Source: Pantoea sp. AS-PWVM4
GTDB taxonomy: Bacteria > Pseudomonadota > Gammaproteobacteria > Enterobacterales > Enterobacteriaceae
Reading direction: 5' to 3'
Length of the DNA stretch: 64,000 nucleotides
Assembly: GCF_000468095.1 (NCBI RefSeq)
Contig: NZ_ASZC01000016.1
Span: 149,246 to 213,245, forward strand
Positions 19,052 through 29,888 of this stretch are shown here, piece by piece. The position numbers and the translations under genes are program-made. Every line of letters begins with the position of its first letter. Within the stretch, counting starts at the first letter, position 1. The notes beneath the pieces are model-generated. The model did no database searches, was not told where the DNA came from, and saw only the letters and a program-made list of their open reading frames with translations.

Positions 19052-20194
19052 CCACGATACCCAGCACCGCACAACAGGCACCCGCCGCATAGACCGAGCC
19101 GTAGCCCAGCGCCGTTGCCAGCAAACCGGTCAACGGACCGCTGGCCCCGTAAGCGATATCCTGAAACGCAGAGAAACCACCCAGCGCGGTGCCGCGAATC
19201 TGCGGTGAGACGCGTTTTATCACCTCAACACCCAGTGCCGGGAAGATCAGCGAACAACCGCTGCCAGTTAACGCAGCGCCCAGCAGGGCTACCCAGCCCT
19301 GTCCGGCCAGTGCCAACAGCGTCAGACCCGCGGCTTCAACCAACAGCGAGACCATCGCCACCCGCACTCCGCCGTGGCGGTCCGGCAGGCCGCCAAAGAA
19401 CACCCGCACCAGCACAAAAGCACAACCAAAGGCGGTGAGTGCCAGACCGGCATTGCCCCACTGCTGGGCGGCAAAGTACAACGAGGTAAAGGTGCCGATC
19501 ACCGCAAAGCCGGTGCCCTGCAACGCCAGCGCCAGCCCAGGCTGAAAGATGGTTTTCACCACACTAAACAGCGAAGGTCGTTCCCCGCCCATCACCGGTA
19601 CCGGGGCAATCCAGCTATTTAATGCCAGCGCCAGTAACGGCAACAACAGCGCCCCCCCCCCAGTGCGGCAAATCCGGCATATTGATGAACCAGCAACCCA
19701 AGCGGCGCACCGGCGGCCAGCGACCCATAAATCGCCATACCATTCCACGACATCACCAGTCCGGATCGCCGACTGCCAACCAATCCCATGCCCCAGGTGA
19801 GATTACCCGTCAGCAGCAGGCTTTCACCAAAACCGAGCAGCAGACGGCCAATCGCCAACAGGCCAAACTTTGCCCACGGCGACACCGGCAACAGCGCTGC
19901 CGCCAGATAGGCCACGCCGACCAGCGCAATGGCGATCATGCCATGTTGGGTTGTGAGCTTGGCACCGTGCTGATCGGCCCGCCGTCCGGCAAAACTGCGT
20001 GTCAGCAAGGTGGCAAAGAACTGAATCCCCACCGCCACGCCAACCATGACGTTGTTCATGCCCAGCTCCTGGTGGACATACAGCGGGATGACCGGCAGCG
20101 CGAGCCCCGCCGTCAGATAAGTGAGAAACACCGCAAAGGAGGTGCAGGCTAAAGGAAACACAGATTGCGTCTGCGCATCGGCAGCAGTAGACAT
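19014..20194 (-). pseudogene. yfcJ: YfcJ-like MFS transporter, frameshifted at a G10 tract
   Basis: Major facilitator of the YfcJ/YhhS group, twelve helices expected. The upstream part (start at 20194, [20 protein letters not shown]) runs through helix six, then reads into a stop at 19619. The downstream part continues in another frame from about 19670 to 19014, starting [12 protein letters not shown]. The break falls in a run of ten G on the coding strand (19652-19661). Eleven or eight G would restore one continuous frame of about 393 residues. It could be a sequencing error, a true pseudogene or a phase-variable switch. In E. coli yfcJ lies between flk and fabB, as here. Confidence 0.8.
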
Positions 20195-20360
20195 AATGGA
20201 CGTAACTCCTTGTTCTGAGACGTGCCATGCAGGCGAAAACCAGACACACGCACGTCTTCTGTGATTAACAGAAACGGGTGCGTTGGTTAACGTGAACGCT
20301 TACGTATTACGCGATGAGGGGATAGATTGTGGCAAGCGAAACGGAGAATGTCAAAACAGC

Positions 20361-20383
20361 GAGGGCCGGATTAACCGGCCCTC
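20361..20383 (-). terminator. fabB terminator
   Basis: Perfect 9-bp stem GAGGGCCGG/CCGGCCCTC with a 5-base loop, 22 bp after the fabB stop, followed on the minus strand by GCTGTTTTGAC. A typical rho-independent terminator. Confidence 0.8.
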
Positions 20384-20404
20384 GTGGCATTCAGATACTG
20401 AATC

Positions 20405-21625
20405 TTATGCGTGATATTTACGCATCGTCAGGGTGGCGTTGGTGCCACCAAAACCGAAGCTGTTGGACATCACGGTGGTCAACGCTTTTTCCGTCGGCTG
20501 AGTAACGATGTTCATGCCTTTCGCCGCGTCATCCAGCTCTTCCACGTTGATGCTTGGTGCGATGAAGCTGTGCTCCAGCATCAGCAGGGTGTAGATCGCT
20601 TCCTGCACGCCCGCCGCACCCAGTGAGTGACCGGTCATGGCTTTGGTAGCGGAGATGTACGGCGTGTTGTCACCGAACACTTCACGAATCGCACCCAGCT
20701 CTTTCACATCACCAACCGGGGTAGAAGTACCGTGGCTGTTGAGGTAGTCGATCGGGGTATCAAGACCCTGCATCGCCATCTTCATGCAGCGCACTGCGCC
20801 TTCGCCTGACGGGGCGACCATATCCGCGCCATCAGAAGTTGCGCCGTAGCCAACGATTTCGGCATAGATATGCGCGCCACGCGCCAGTGCGTGCTCCAGC
20901 TCTTCAACCACCACCATACCGCCGCCGCCAGCGATAACGAAACCATCACGGTTCGCATCATAAGTACGGGAGGCTTTTTCCGGGGTTTCGTTGTATTTGG
21001 TGGAGAGTGCGCCCATCGCATCGAACTCACAGGCCATTTCCCAGCTCAGCTCTTCGCCGCCGCCAGCAAATACCACATCCTGTTTACCCAGTTGAATCTG
21101 CTCAACCGCGTTACCGATGCAGTGTGCCGAGGTAGCACAGGCGGAGCTGATTGAGTAGTTAACACCGTGGATTTTGAACGGTGTTGCCAGACAAGCGGAA
21201 ACGCCAGAGGCCATCGCTTTGGTCACCACGTACGGGCCAACGGCTTTCAGACCACGCGGGCTACGCATCGCGTCAGCACCGAACACCTGGAAACGCGGAG
21301 AACCGCCGCCAGAACCGGCGATCAGACCCACGCGCGGGTTGCTCTGATACTGCTCTTCAGTCAGGCCAGAATCTTTGATCGCTTCGGCCATAGAAAGGTA
21401 AGCGTAAATAGAGGCATCACTCATAAAACGCACGATTTTGCGATCGATAAGCCCGTTCGTATCCAGTTTTACATTACCCCATACGTGGCTGCGCATACCG
21501 GCTTCTTTCATCTCTTCGGAGAAAGTAATGCCAGAACGGCCTTCACGCAGAGATGCCAGCACCTCTTGCTGGTTATTACCAATGCTGGAAACGATACCCA
21601 GGCCAGTAATCACTGCACGTTTCAT
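20405..21625 (-). CDS. fabB: FabB, beta-ketoacyl-ACP synthase I
   Basis: Condenses acyl-ACP with malonyl-ACP and is essential for unsaturated fatty acid elongation. Thiolase fold of 406 residues, identical in length to E. coli. The nucleophilic cysteine is in [17 protein letters not shown]. The two catalytic histidines lie in [11 protein letters not shown] and [12 protein letters not shown]. The C-terminal glycine-rich [10 protein letters not shown] is present. The promoter region contains FadR and FabR sites, so it is activated by FadR and repressed by FabR as in E. coli. Confidence 0.97.
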   Translation of the reverse strand: MKRAVITGLGIVSSIGNNQQEVLASLREGRSGITFSEEMKEAGMRSHVWGNVKLDTNGLIDRKIVRFMSDASIYAYLSMAEAIKDSGLTEEQYQSNPRVGLIAGSGGGSPRFQVFGADAMRSPRGLKAVGPYVVTKAMASGVSACLATPFKIHGVNYSISSACATSAHCIGNAVEQIQLGKQDVVFAGGGEELSWEMACEFDAMGALSTKYNETPEKASRTYDANRDGFVIAGGGGMVVVEELEHALARGAHIYAEIVGYGATSDGADMVAPSGEGAVRCMKMAMQGLDTPIDYLNSHGTSTPVGDVKELGAIREVFGDNTPYISATKAMTGHSLGAAGVQEAIYTLLMLEHSFIAPSINVEELDDAAKGMNIVTQPTEKALTTVMSNSFGFGGTNATLTMRKYHA

Positions 21626-21669
21626 TCAAATAGTCCTCATTCCACTTCTTTTGGATTGACGTGCACTCT

Positions 21670-21687
21670 AGCTTACAGTTGTAAGCT
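21670..21687 (-). promoter_or_regulatory. FabR operator in the fabB promoter
   Basis: Minus strand AGCTTACAACTGTAAGCT, two perfect 8-bp arms. It falls in the 17-bp spacer between a -35 (TTGTTC) and a -10 (TAGAGT), the same place as the FabR palindrome of E. coli fabB. FabR represses when unsaturated acyl-thioesters are plentiful. Confidence 0.8.
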
Positions 21688-21688
21688 G

Positions 21689-21703
21689 AACAAGTCCGAT
21701 CAG
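21689..21703 (-). promoter_or_regulatory. FadR activator site at fabB
   Basis: Minus strand CTGATCGGACTTGTT is nearly identical to the FadR site upstream of E. coli fabB and overlaps the -35 element. FadR activates fabB when long-chain acyl-CoA is absent. Confidence 0.8.
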
Positions 21704-21781
21704 CCATTTCCTTTTGTAAATTTGCGTCATGTGACGGCACTCGCTAAAATCACGCCACTGCCTGAAAAATGAGCCTTTCCC

Positions 21782-23797
21782 TTGAAGTTATCCCCGGTTG
21801 AACACGCACAACTGAACTGGAACGAACAGGGTACACCTGTTTCGCAAGCCTTCGACGACGTTTATTTCTCCAACGACAATGGTCTGGAGGAGACTCGCTA
21901 TGTGTTTCTCGATGGCAATGGCCTGCCGCAACGCTTCCACGATCACGATCGCGACCTGTTTATCGTGGCGGAAAGCGGCTTTGGCACCGGGCTTAACTTC
22001 CTGACCTTATGGCAAGCATTCGACCATTTTCGCCGCCAGCACCCAACAGCCCACCTGAAACGCCTGCACTTTATCAGCTGTGAGAAATTCCCGCTGACGC
22101 AGCAGGATCTGGTCGCAGCGCATGCGCACTGGCCAGAACTTCACCCCTGGGCCGAACTGTTGCAGCAGCAATGGCCCGCGCCATTGCCGGGTTGCCAGCG
22201 TCTGCTGTTTGGCGGCGGTGAGGTCACCCTGGACCTGTGGTTAGGCGATATTAACGCGCTAATTGATACCTTTGATGACAGTCTGCATCGTCAGGTAGAT
22301 GCGTGGTTCCTCGATGGCTTCGCCCCGGCGAAAAATCCGGAGATGTGGACAGCAGGATTATTTGCCGCGATGGCACGCATGGCACGTCCTGGCGGTACGC
22401 TGGCGACCTTCACCTCGGCCGGTTTTGTGCGTCGCGGTTTGCAGGAGGCGGGTTTTCACGTCAGCAAACGCAAAGGTTTTGGTCATAAACGCGAGATGCT
22501 GACCGGCCAACTCCCTGATGCCCCCGCCCTGCCTCAGCGCCAGCCCTGGTATGCACGCCCGCAGGCGGCGGGCCAGGAGGTGGCGTTGATTGGCGGTGGC
22601 GTCGCCAGCGCGGTACTGGCGCTGGCGCTGTTGCGCCGTGGCTGGCACGTCACCCTTTATTGTGCCGATGCCGCGGCCGCGCTGGGTGCATCCGGTAATC
22701 GTCAGGGAGCGCTGTATCCGCTGCTCAATCAGCATGATCCGGCGCTGGCTAACTTTTTCCCCGCCGCATTCAGCTTTGCCCGCCGTATCTATGATGCACT
22801 GCCGGTGGCGTTCGAACATGACTGGAGCGGCGTGCTGCAACTCGGTTGGGACGAGAAAAGTGCTGACAAAATCGCTCAGATGCTGAGTATGGGGCTACCG
22901 CACGACATCGCTTACGGTGTTAATAAGGAAGCAGCAGAAGCGCTGGCAGGCGTTGAGCTGGGCATGGGCGGTATTTACTACCCGCACGGTGGCTGGCTGT
23001 CACCGTCAGAATTGACCAGCAACCTGCTTGAATACGCGCAAATGCTGGGATTACGCGTGCACTGGCTGCATCGTGTGACCCGGCTGACATCGCAGGATGA
23101 CGGCTGGACACTGAGTTTTGCTGAACAGCACGATGTCCGGCATCAACAGGTGGTGCTGGCAAATGGTCACGCGTTGCTGGATATTGAGCAGAGCCAGGAT
23201 CTACCGGTGTATGCGGTGGCGGGCCAGGTCAGCCATGTGCCGACCCACCCGGCGTTGGGCGCATTACGCAGCGTGTTGTGCTATGACGGTTATCTCACGC
23301 CGGTCAGTCCAAATTATGCGACCCACTGTATCGGGGCCAGCTACCATCGTGGCGATACCGCGACGGATTACCGTGCCGATGATCAATTGGAAAATCGTCA
23401 GCGATTGATCAATTGCCTGCCTGGCGTCGACTGGCCTGAAAAAGTCGACGTCAGCGGCAGCGAGGCGCGTATCGGCGTTCGATGCGCCACGCGTGACCAT
23501 CTACCGATGGTCGGTAGCGCGCCGAACTATGACGCCACCCTGACGCAGTACGCCACGCTGGCAGAAAAGCGGGCACGCGGGGAAACTATCGCCACCGCGC
23601 CGTTGTACCCGGGATTATTTGTGCTGGGGGCGTTGGGGTCGCGCGGTTTGTGCAGCGCACCGTTGGCCGCAGAAGTGCTGGCGGCACAGATGAGTGGCGA
23701 GCCGCAGCCGCTGGATGTCACTACCCTGGCGGCATTGAATCCGAATCGCTACTGGGTGAGGAAACTGCTGAAAGGGAAGAAGGCAGGACGCCCGTAA
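21782..23797 (+). CDS. mnmC: MnmC, bifunctional tRNA wobble-uridine modification enzyme
   Basis: Carries out the last two steps of mnm5s2U34 synthesis. The N-terminal SAM-dependent methyltransferase domain (to about residue 240) has [17 protein letters not shown] and [17 protein letters not shown]. The C-terminal FAD-dependent oxidase (from about 262) has [20 protein letters not shown] and the C-terminal block [18 protein letters not shown]. Length 671 aa (E. coli 668). The start is TTG at 21782; a nearby ATG is in another frame and quickly terminates. Divergent from fabB. Confidence 0.95.
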   Translation: MKLSPVEHAQLNWNEQGTPVSQAFDDVYFSNDNGLEETRYVFLDGNGLPQRFHDHDRDLFIVAESGFGTGLNFLTLWQAFDHFRRQHPTAHLKRLHFISCEKFPLTQQDLVAAHAHWPELHPWAELLQQQWPAPLPGCQRLLFGGGEVTLDLWLGDINALIDTFDDSLHRQVDAWFLDGFAPAKNPEMWTAGLFAAMARMARPGGTLATFTSAGFVRRGLQEAGFHVSKRKGFGHKREMLTGQLPDAPALPQRQPWYARPQAAGQEVALIGGGVASAVLALALLRRGWHVTLYCADAAAALGASGNRQGALYPLLNQHDPALANFFPAAFSFARRIYDALPVAFEHDWSGVLQLGWDEKSADKIAQMLSMGLPHDIAYGVNKEAAEALAGVELGMGGIYYPHGGWLSPSELTSNLLEYAQMLGLRVHWLHRVTRLTSQDDGWTLSFAEQHDVRHQQVVLANGHALLDIEQSQDLPVYAVAGQVSHVPTHPALGALRSVLCYDGYLTPVSPNYATHCIGASYHRGDTATDYRADDQLENRQRLINCLPGVDWPEKVDVSGSEARIGVRCATRDHLPMVGSAPNYDATLTQYATLAEKRARGETIATAPLYPGLFVLGALGSRGLCSAPLAAEVLAAQMSGEPQPLDVTTLAALNPNRYWVRKLLKGKKAGRP

Positions 23798-23822
23798 CAG
23801 CGCGATTTATCGCGCCGTTACG
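23793..23822. repeat. REP-like palindrome, copy 1
   Basis: Near-perfect palindrome CGTAAC-A-GCGCGAT-TT-ATCGCGC-C-GTTACG spanning the mnmC stop and lying before the convergent yfcL stop. A closely related element is at 35435-35463. It may also act as a bidirectional terminator or 3' mRNA stabiliser. Confidence 0.65.
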
Positions 23823-23830
23823 GAAGCGGC

Positions 23831-24112
23831 TTAGACGGTCTGACGGGCCTGGTTAAACAAGTTTTCCCACATACCCACTACCAGCGCCTGGTCGCGTGGT
23901 GACAGCTCACCGGCGGCGATGGCTTTTTGCAGGCTGTTAGTGACCTGAATCTGTAGCGCTTCCGGCGTGTGCTCGCCACTTTGTTCAATTTCGGCCACCG
24001 CCAACGTCAGGTGTCCACGCAGATAACCGCCAGCAAACAATTCGTCGTCACTGGCGTGATCCACCATATCGTCAATCAGCGCCAGAATGCGTGACTCAAA
24101 TTCTACGATCAT
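23831..24112 (-). CDS. yfcL: YfcL family protein
   Basis: Small conserved cytoplasmic protein of about 93 residues, function unknown. The start at 24112 ([20 protein letters not shown]) aligns with E. coli YfcL; a 9-residue N-terminal extension is possible. Conserved segments are [20 protein letters not shown] and [21 protein letters not shown]. It follows epmC by 23 bp on the same strand, so it is probably the second gene of that operon. Confidence 0.9.
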   Translation of the reverse strand: MIVEFESRILALIDDMVDHASDDELFAGGYLRGHLTLAVAEIEQSGEHTPEALQIQVTNSLQKAIAAGELSPRDQALVVGMWENLFNQARQTV

Positions 24113-24135
24113 CTCAATTTTTCCTTCATTAATGG

Positions 24136-24681
24136 TCACAGATCTTCCGGCCAGGGAAACTGTGCCGCAGTCAGCGCAGGGGTGTCGTAATAATCTCGTA
24201 ATGCCTGAATAAACCGTGCCGGGCGCGCCGGAATGCCTTGCTCAAGGTAGGTCATCACCTGGGTATGCACCTTCCGCTGAAACGCAATGCGATCTGGCTC
24301 ACAATCTCCTTCGAGATTGTCACAACTTACGTTGAAGGGAAAGCCTGCCGCCATACAAAACATCCACTCCAGCGCCTGCGGCTTAATCTCCACCGATTCA
24401 AACTGGTTTTGCGTCTGCGCATCACGCCCGTCCGGGCAATACCAGTAACCGAAATCCACCAGCTTACGCCGCGCCTCACCGGCGATACACCAGTGGGAAA
24501 TTTCATGCATGCCGCTGGCGTAAAAACCGTGCGCAAAGACGATGCGATGCCACGGTGAGGTTTCATCTGCCGGAAGATAAATGGGTTCGTCGTCGCCTTT
24601 AACCAGACGCGTCTGAAACTCGTCCTGAAAGCAGCTATCGAACACGCTAATCAGCTGCTCGTAATGGTGTGTTGTACTCAT
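24136..24681 (-). CDS. epmC: EpmC, elongation factor P hydroxylase
   Basis: Hydroxylates the beta-lysyl-lysine of elongation factor P, the last step of EF-P maturation. Length 181 aa, near the E. coli YfcM length. Iron-binding residues are expected in the [10 protein letters not shown] region and neighbouring acidic/His residues. The motif [16 protein letters not shown] is strongly conserved. It lies between yfcL and yfcA in the E. coli order. Confidence 0.93.
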   Translation of the reverse strand: MSTTHHYEQLISVFDSCFQDEFQTRLVKGDDEPIYLPADETSPWHRIVFAHGFYASGMHEISHWCIAGEARRKLVDFGYWYCPDGRDAQTQNQFESVEIKPQALEWMFCMAAGFPFNVSCDNLEGDCEPDRIAFQRKVHTQVMTYLEQGIPARPARFIQALRDYYDTPALTAAQFPWPEDL

Positions 24682-24748
24682 GATGTCATTGTTCTGTTGA
24701 AAACCGGCGTCATTGTCGCATCGGCTGCCGGTATTGACGAGTGTTTGA

Positions 24749-25546
24749 TCACAGGGTGGCCATCCATGCCAGCAATGCGCTGCCGTGACTATCCCATAAC
24801 AGTTTGGCGCTCATCACCGCAGAGACCGTCACCACCATCGGGCGGATCAGTTTCTGGCCACGGCTCAGCACCAGACGCGCGCCGAGTCTGGCACCGCAAA
24901 ACGCACCCAGCAGCATAATCAGGCCGGTGCCCCACACCACCTTGCCACCAAACATAAAGAACAGCAGGCTGCCGAAGTTGGAGGTGAAATTGAGGATTTT
25001 GGCGTGCGCGGTCGCTTTAGCCAGATTAAAACCACACAGGGTGACGAAAGCCAGCGCGTAAAAGGAACCGGCACCGGGACCGAAGAAGCCATCGTAAAAA
25101 CCGACACAGCCTCCGCCCACCAGCGCATAAGCCAAACCGTGCAGACGCTGCGCACGATCCTGCTCACCAATACGCGGCATCAGCAGGAACCATAGGCCAA
25201 TGCTGATCAGCAGTAGCGGCAGTACCTGGCGCAGAATATCGGCCTTGATATGCTGGATCAGCACCGCACCGCAAATCGCGCCGATAAAGGTCATGGCGAT
25301 ATTCAACCGCTGTGCGCGAAGGTTAATTACCCCACGACGCACAAAGTACAGGCTGGCGGAGAAAGAGCCGCCGACCGATTGCAGCTTATTGGTGGCTAAC
25401 GCCTGGGCCGGGGAAAGTCCGGCCGCCAGCAATGACGGCAGGGTCAACAGGCCACCCCCACCGGCAATGGAATCAATAAAAGCCGCCAGCACCGAGACAC
25501 CAAATAACACCACCAGCACCAGAGGGCTGGCTACAAACCATTCCAT
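24749..25546 (-). CDS. yfcA: YfcA, TSUP-family membrane transporter
   Basis: A 265-residue inner-membrane protein with about eight helices of the TauE/SafE (TSUP) family, which moves sulfur-containing or organic anions. Signature segments are FIDSIAGGGGLLTLPSLLAA and, in the second repeat, VGFYDGFFGPGAGSFYALAF. The substrate of YfcA is unknown. It lies immediately downstream of mepA on the same strand (18-bp gap), so co-transcription is likely. Confidence 0.93.
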   Translation of the reverse strand: MEWFVASPLVLVVLFGVSVLAAFIDSIAGGGGLLTLPSLLAAGLSPAQALATNKLQSVGGSFSASLYFVRRGVINLRAQRLNIAMTFIGAICGAVLIQHIKADILRQVLPLLLISIGLWFLLMPRIGEQDRAQRLHGLAYALVGGGCVGFYDGFFGPGAGSFYALAFVTLCGFNLAKATAHAKILNFTSNFGSLLFFMFGGKVVWGTGLIMLLGAFCGARLGARLVLSRGQKLIRPMVVTVSAVMSAKLLWDSHGSALLAWMATL

Positions 25547-25564
25547 AATGTTGTTACATCCCTG

Positions 25565-26389
25565 TTATAACAGATGGTTATCCAACAATGCCTGACACGA
25601 AGCGGGCAGCGGTGGTGGTTCTTTTTTGACCGGGGCCGTGGTGCCTGGCTGTTTCGGCAGGAACCAGCTTTCCAGTTCCGCACCACAACCGTCTCCCGGA
25701 GGCGGCGCAGGTTGATCCTGACACTCCAGACTCCCCGGCGGGCAGCGCAGTCGGACATGCATATGTGCGCGATGCGCAAACCACGGACGCACTTTATTCA
25801 GCCAGCCGCGATCGCTTCCTGCATCGGCGCAAAGCTGCTTTTTGATCGCCGGATTGACGAAAATACGTGTCACTTCATCATCTTTCGCCGCCAGTTTGAT
25901 CAGACTATCGATCTGCGGCTGCCAATGACGCGCCACCACCTGCTTGCCATCCGGGGCGACCAGGTCGAGAGGTTGTGGTTTTAACAGTTGCTGCGCCGTC
26001 CAGCGATTGCGTGGCAGTTGCAACCAGATATCGACATCCAGCCCGGTTTGGTGGCTGGCGTGACCGCTGCTAAAACGTCCACCTGCCGCCATACCCATAT
26101 CCCCAATCAACACCTGCCCCAGTTGCAGTTGATGCACCTGGTTGCTGAGGCGCTGAATAAAGGCGATCAAATCAGGATGACCAAAATAGCGGTGCTGGTC
26201 CTGACGCATCACCTGGTAATCGGGCGAGTTCAACGGCAGTTGTTGGGCACCCACGATGCAGCCATTGGCAAAACTGCCAATTGACTGTGGCGCACCGCTA
26301 ATCGGTTGATAAATTTGCTGCCACGGTGTGGCAGCATTGACGGCGGCGGTACACAGCAGCGCGGCAAGGGTAAGCAGCAGACGACGCAT
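25565..26389 (-). CDS. mepA: MepA, penicillin-insensitive murein endopeptidase
   Basis: Periplasmic LAS-type zinc peptidase that cleaves D-Ala-meso-DAP cross-links in peptidoglycan. The start at 26389 ([20 protein letters not shown]) gives a clear signal peptide with cleavage after VNA. Metal ligands lie in [14 protein letters not shown] and [11 protein letters not shown]. Paired cysteines of the E. coli enzyme are conserved. About 274 residues. It starts 4 bp after the aroC stop, an aroC-mepA-yfcA operon as in E. coli. Confidence 0.95.
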   Translation of the reverse strand: MRRLLLTLAALLCTAAVNAATPWQQIYQPISGAPQSIGSFANGCIVGAQQLPLNSPDYQVMRQDQHRYFGHPDLIAFIQRLSNQVHQLQLGQVLIGDMGMAAGGRFSSGHASHQTGLDVDIWLQLPRNRWTAQQLLKPQPLDLVAPDGKQVVARHWQPQIDSLIKLAAKDDEVTRIFVNPAIKKQLCADAGSDRGWLNKVRPWFAHRAHMHVRLRCPPGSLECQDQPAPPPGDGCGAELESWFLPKQPGTTAPVKKEPPPLPASCQALLDNHLL

Positions 26390-26393
26390 CGAT

Positions 26394-27479
26394 TTACCAG
26401 CGTGGAACAGTGGAGTTAACGTCAGCACACTGCGCACGCTGGCGCAGCAGATGATCCATCAGCACGATCGCCATCATCGCTTCGGCGATCGGCACCGCGC
26501 GGATACCGACGCAGGGATCGTGACGACCTTTGGTGATCATCTCAACTTCTTCGCCGTCACGGGTGATGGTTTTACCCGGTACGGTGATGCTCGAAGTCGG
26601 TTTCATCGCCAGGTTCGCGCTGATGGTCTGGCCGCTGCTGATACCGCCGAGAATACCGCCCGCATGGTTGCTCTGGAAACCGTTAGCACGGATTTCATCG
26701 CGATGCTGGCTGCCACGCTGGTTCACCACCGCAAAGCCGTCGCCAATCTCAACGCCTTTCACGGCGTTGATACTCATCAGCGCATGGGCCAGGTCAGCAT
26801 CGAGACGGTCAAACACTGGCTCACCGAGGCCCGGTGGGACATTCTCTGCCATCACCGTCACTTTGGCACCAATGGAGTCACCCTCTTTTTTCAGCGCACG
26901 CATCAGTTCATCCAGCGCTTCCAGCTTGTCAGCATCCGGGCAGAAAAACGGGTTTTCTTCGACAATGCTCCAGTCCTTCAACTCACAAGCCACATCGCCA
27001 ATCTGCGCCAGATAACCACGCACCTGTATGCCGTGTTTCATCTGTAGGTATTTTTTGGCGATGGCACCCGCCGCCACGCGCATCGCCGTTTCGCGTGCCG
27101 AGGAACGGCCACCACCACGGTAATCACGCAGGCCGTATTTTTGCTCGTAGGTGTAATCTGCATGGCCGGGACGGAACAGATCTTTGATGGCGCTGTAATC
27201 CTGGGAACGCTGGTCGGTGTTCTCAATCAGCAGACCAATTGAAGTGCCGGTGGTCACACCTTCAAACACGCCTGACAAAATTTTAACCTGATCCGGCTCG
27301 CGGCGTTGGGTGGTGTAACGCGAGGTACCAGGACGACGACGATCGAGATCGTGTTGAATATCGGCTTCGGTCAGAGGGATGCCCGGCGGTACGCCATCGA
27401 CAATACAGCCCAACGCAATACCGTGCGACTCGCCAAACGTGGTTACTCGAAAAAATTGTCCGATGCTGTTTCCGGCCAT
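26394..27479 (-). CDS. aroC: AroC, chorismate synthase
   Basis: Converts 5-enolpyruvylshikimate-3-phosphate to chorismate, the last common step of aromatic biosynthesis, using reduced FMN. Length 361 aa, identical to E. coli. Signatures: [18 protein letters not shown] at the N-terminus, [20 protein letters not shown], and SMKPTSSI-like [16 protein letters not shown]. It follows prmB by 27 bp in the conserved prmB-aroC-mepA order. Confidence 0.97.
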   Translation of the reverse strand: MAGNSIGQFFRVTTFGESHGIALGCIVDGVPPGIPLTEADIQHDLDRRRPGTSRYTTQRREPDQVKILSGVFEGVTTGTSIGLLIENTDQRSQDYSAIKDLFRPGHADYTYEQKYGLRDYRGGGRSSARETAMRVAAGAIAKKYLQMKHGIQVRGYLAQIGDVACELKDWSIVEENPFFCPDADKLEALDELMRALKKEGDSIGAKVTVMAENVPPGLGEPVFDRLDADLAHALMSINAVKGVEIGDGFAVVNQRGSQHRDEIRANGFQSNHAGGILGGISSGQTISANLAMKPTSSITVPGKTITRDGEEVEMITKGRHDPCVGIRAVPIAEAMMAIVLMDHLLRQRAQCADVNSTVPRW

Positions 27480-27506
27480 GCTGAATCCTTGTTGCGTTGT
27501 TCGCTT

Positions 27507-28439
27507 TTAGTCTTTAAAGAATGAGAAATGATGCTGCGCGTCAACGATTTGCTGACGAGTCAGCATAAATACGCCGTCACCACCGTTGTCGAACTCCAGC
27601 CAGGTGAAAGGCACATCGGGATACTGTTCGATCATATGCACCATGCTGTTGCCCACTTCGCAAATCAGCACGCCCTGCTCACTCAGGTAATTTGGCGCAC
27701 AGGCGAGGATACGACGCACCAGCTTCAGGCCATCGCTACCTGCGGCCAGCCCCAGTTCCGGTTCGTGACGATATTCACCCGGCAAGTCATCCATATCTTC
27801 GGCATCGACGTAAGGCGGGTTGGTGACGATCAGATCGTATTTCACCTCTGGCAGGCCACGGAACAGGTCGGCACGAATCGGGGTTACGTGGTTCAGCAAA
27901 CCATGTTCTTCGATGTTCTGCTCTGCGACCGCCAGTGCATCGGTGGAGACATCAACGGCATCCACCTCGGCTTCCGGGAAAGCATAAGCGCAGGCAATGG
28001 CGATACAACCGCTACCGGTACACATATCAAGGATATGGTTTGGGTTTTCGGCGATCAGTCCGGCAAAACGGTTCTCAATCAATTCGCCAATCGGCGAACG
28101 TGGCACCAGCACGCGCTCGTCAACGTAAAATTCATGGCCGCAGAACCAGGCTTTGTTAGTGAGGTAGGCCACCGGAATGCGCTCGTTAACGCGGCGAATT
28201 ACGCGTTCAACGATACGATGACGCTCGCTGGCAGTCAGGCGCGCATGGCGCATATCTTCCGGGATATCCAGCGGCAGCCAGAGGGTGGGCAGGACCAGTT
28301 GTACCGCTTCGTCCCAGGGGTTGTCTGTGCCGTGACCGTACCAGATACCGGCCGCAGAAAAACGGCTGACGGCCCAGCGCAGCATATCCTGAATGGTGTG
28401 CAGTTCGTTGACTGCCTCATCGACGAAAATTTTGTCCAC
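27507..28439 (-). CDS. prmB: PrmB, ribosomal protein uL3 glutamine methyltransferase
   Basis: Methylates glutamine 150 of ribosomal protein L3 with SAM. GTG start ([20 protein letters not shown]), as in E. coli, and the identical length of 310 aa. The SAM-binding motif is [19 protein letters not shown]. The catalytic NPPY is in [17 protein letters not shown]. It is divergent from smrB, the E. coli arrangement. Confidence 0.96.
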   Translation of the reverse strand: MDKIFVDEAVNELHTIQDMLRWAVSRFSAAGIWYGHGTDNPWDEAVQLVLPTLWLPLDIPEDMRHARLTASERHRIVERVIRRVNERIPVAYLTNKAWFCGHEFYVDERVLVPRSPIGELIENRFAGLIAENPNHILDMCTGSGCIAIACAYAFPEAEVDAVDVSTDALAVAEQNIEEHGLLNHVTPIRADLFRGLPEVKYDLIVTNPPYVDAEDMDDLPGEYRHEPELGLAAGSDGLKLVRRILACAPNYLSEQGVLICEVGNSMVHMIEQYPDVPFTWLEFDNGGDGVFMLTRQQIVDAQHHFSFFKD

Positions 28440-28598
28440 GTAGCCCTCCAGCAGGCCATAAAATCAATCGGCCGATAGTTTGCCACGAAGCCGGGCAGAA
28501 TTCAGCGCGGCGAGGCGAAAAAGCTGACATTTGTTAACACTTAAAGGTAAGGTAGGACCTCAGAACCCCTCGCCATTCCTGAAGATACCAATTGAGAC

Positions 28599-29147
28599 AT
28601 GAGTAAAAAGACGCCGCTAAGCCAGGACGATCAGGCGCTGTTCCGCCAGTTAATGACCGGAACACGCAAGCTGAAACAGGACACCATCGTGCATAAACCG
28701 GTGGTGAAAACGCGTGAAGTTCCGCTGAAAAGGCTGCTTTCCGAACAGGCCGATAATAGCCATTATTTCTCCGACGAGTTTCAGCCGCTGCTGTCCAGCG
28801 ACGGGCCGGTGCGTTATGTGCGCGCCGATGTCAGCCATTATGAGTTGAAAAAACTGCGGCGTGGCGACTACACCCCGGAGATCTTTCTCGACCTGCACGG
28901 CTTAACCCAGATGCAAGCCAAGCAGGAGCTGGGTGCGCTGATCGCCGCCTGTCGGCGCGAGCACCTGTTTTGCGCCAGCGTGATGACCGGGCACGGCAAA
29001 CACATCCTCAAGCAGCAAACGCCGCTGTGGCTGGCACAACATCCGTGGGTGATGGCGTTTCATCAGGCACCAAAATTGTTCGGTGGCGATGCAGCCTTGC
29101 TGGTATTAATTGAAGTGGAAGAGTGGCAACCACCAGAATTGCCTTGA
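28599..29147 (+). CDS. smrB: SmrB, ribosome-rescue endonuclease
   Basis: Smr-domain nuclease that cleaves mRNA between collided ribosomes, allowing tmRNA rescue. Length 182 aa. The C-terminal Smr domain has [19 protein letters not shown] and [15 protein letters not shown]; the N-terminal hook helix ([20 protein letters not shown]) that contacts ribosomes is present. Divergent from prmB. Confidence 0.94.
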   Translation: MSKKTPLSQDDQALFRQLMTGTRKLKQDTIVHKPVVKTREVPLKRLLSEQADNSHYFSDEFQPLLSSDGPVRYVRADVSHYELKKLRRGDYTPEIFLDLHGLTQMQAKQELGALIAACRREHLFCASVMTGHGKHILKQQTPLWLAQHPWVMAFHQAPKLFGGDAALLVLIEVEEWQPPELP

Positions 29148-29150
29148 GGG

Positions 29151-29173
29151 ATGGGGCCGCCGCAGCGGCCCAT
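29151..29173. terminator. hairpin between convergent smrB and sixA
   Basis: Inverted repeat ATGGGGCCGC/GCGGCCCAT directly after the smrB stop. There is no clear T-run on either strand, so termination efficiency is uncertain. Confidence 0.4.
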
Positions 29174-29180
29174 AGCGGGA

Positions 29181-29663
29181 TTACATCGCTTTGGCCAGTT
29201 TCGAGGGACTGACCTGCCACTCCAGCTTGCCTTCGCAGGTTGCCGGGTCAAAATTGACGCAGGCAATGGCGGAGGTTGCGAACATCGGCGGCGTTTCCTG
29301 TGGGCACAACTCGGAAACCAGATAGCCCACCAGCGGCAGATGCGAAATCACCAGTACCGATTTCACCCCTTCGTTCGCCAGCGCCTGTAAATAGCAGGCC
29401 ACCAGCCCCGGATCGCCACCCGGCGTCAACTCTGGCAACACGTCCTGCCCTTCCGGCAGCGTCAGGGCTTCGCGTACCGTTGCCAGGGTTTGCCCGGCAC
29501 GCAGATAGGGGCTGACCAGCACCCGTTCGATATCCAGCGCCTGGCCGTTGAGCCAGCTCGCCATCTGGCGTGATTCGTCACATCCGCAAAGCGTGAGTGG
29601 TCTGACTGAATCACTTGCTGCTTCCAGAGCCGCATCGCCATGACGCATGATAAAAACTTGCAT
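29181..29663 (-). CDS. sixA: SixA, phosphohistidine phosphatase
   Basis: Dephosphorylates phosphohistidine proteins; in E. coli it acts on the nitrogen-related phosphotransferase protein NPr and was first linked to ArcB. Histidine-phosphatase fold with the RHG motif in MQVFIMRHGDAALEAASD and the second catalytic His in SVLVISHLPLVGYLVSELC. The start at 29663 matches E. coli SixA; an upstream extension is not supported. About 160 residues. Upstream of fadJ's 3' end on the same strand. Confidence 0.93.
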   Translation of the reverse strand: MQVFIMRHGDAALEAASDSVRPLTLCGCDESRQMASWLNGQALDIERVLVSPYLRAGQTLATVREALTLPEGQDVLPELTPGGDPGLVACYLQALANEGVKSVLVISHLPLVGYLVSELCPQETPPMFATSAIACVNFDPATCEGKLEWQVSPSKLAKAM

Positions 29664-29888
29664 AAAGCACCGCTGTTGTTTGTCGATATCATCCGGTACC
29701 ACAGCACCAGACGCTTCATTCTGCGAATGAACGCTGTGTTTTACCGCAATGGCTTCAGTATAGTCAACCGGTTGTTTATTAAATAAGCATATCTCAGAAT
29801 GCTACCGCATAAGCCTTATCCGAACCGCCTTTCTAACCCGCTGAATCTGTAAGCCTATTCAGATTTGTGCAGAAGTGTAAAATTTCGT

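Noticed and set aside
27528..28478. 316-codon plus-strand frame opposite prmB.
   Set aside because: Fully overlaps the well-conserved prmB on the other strand and has no recognisable domain.
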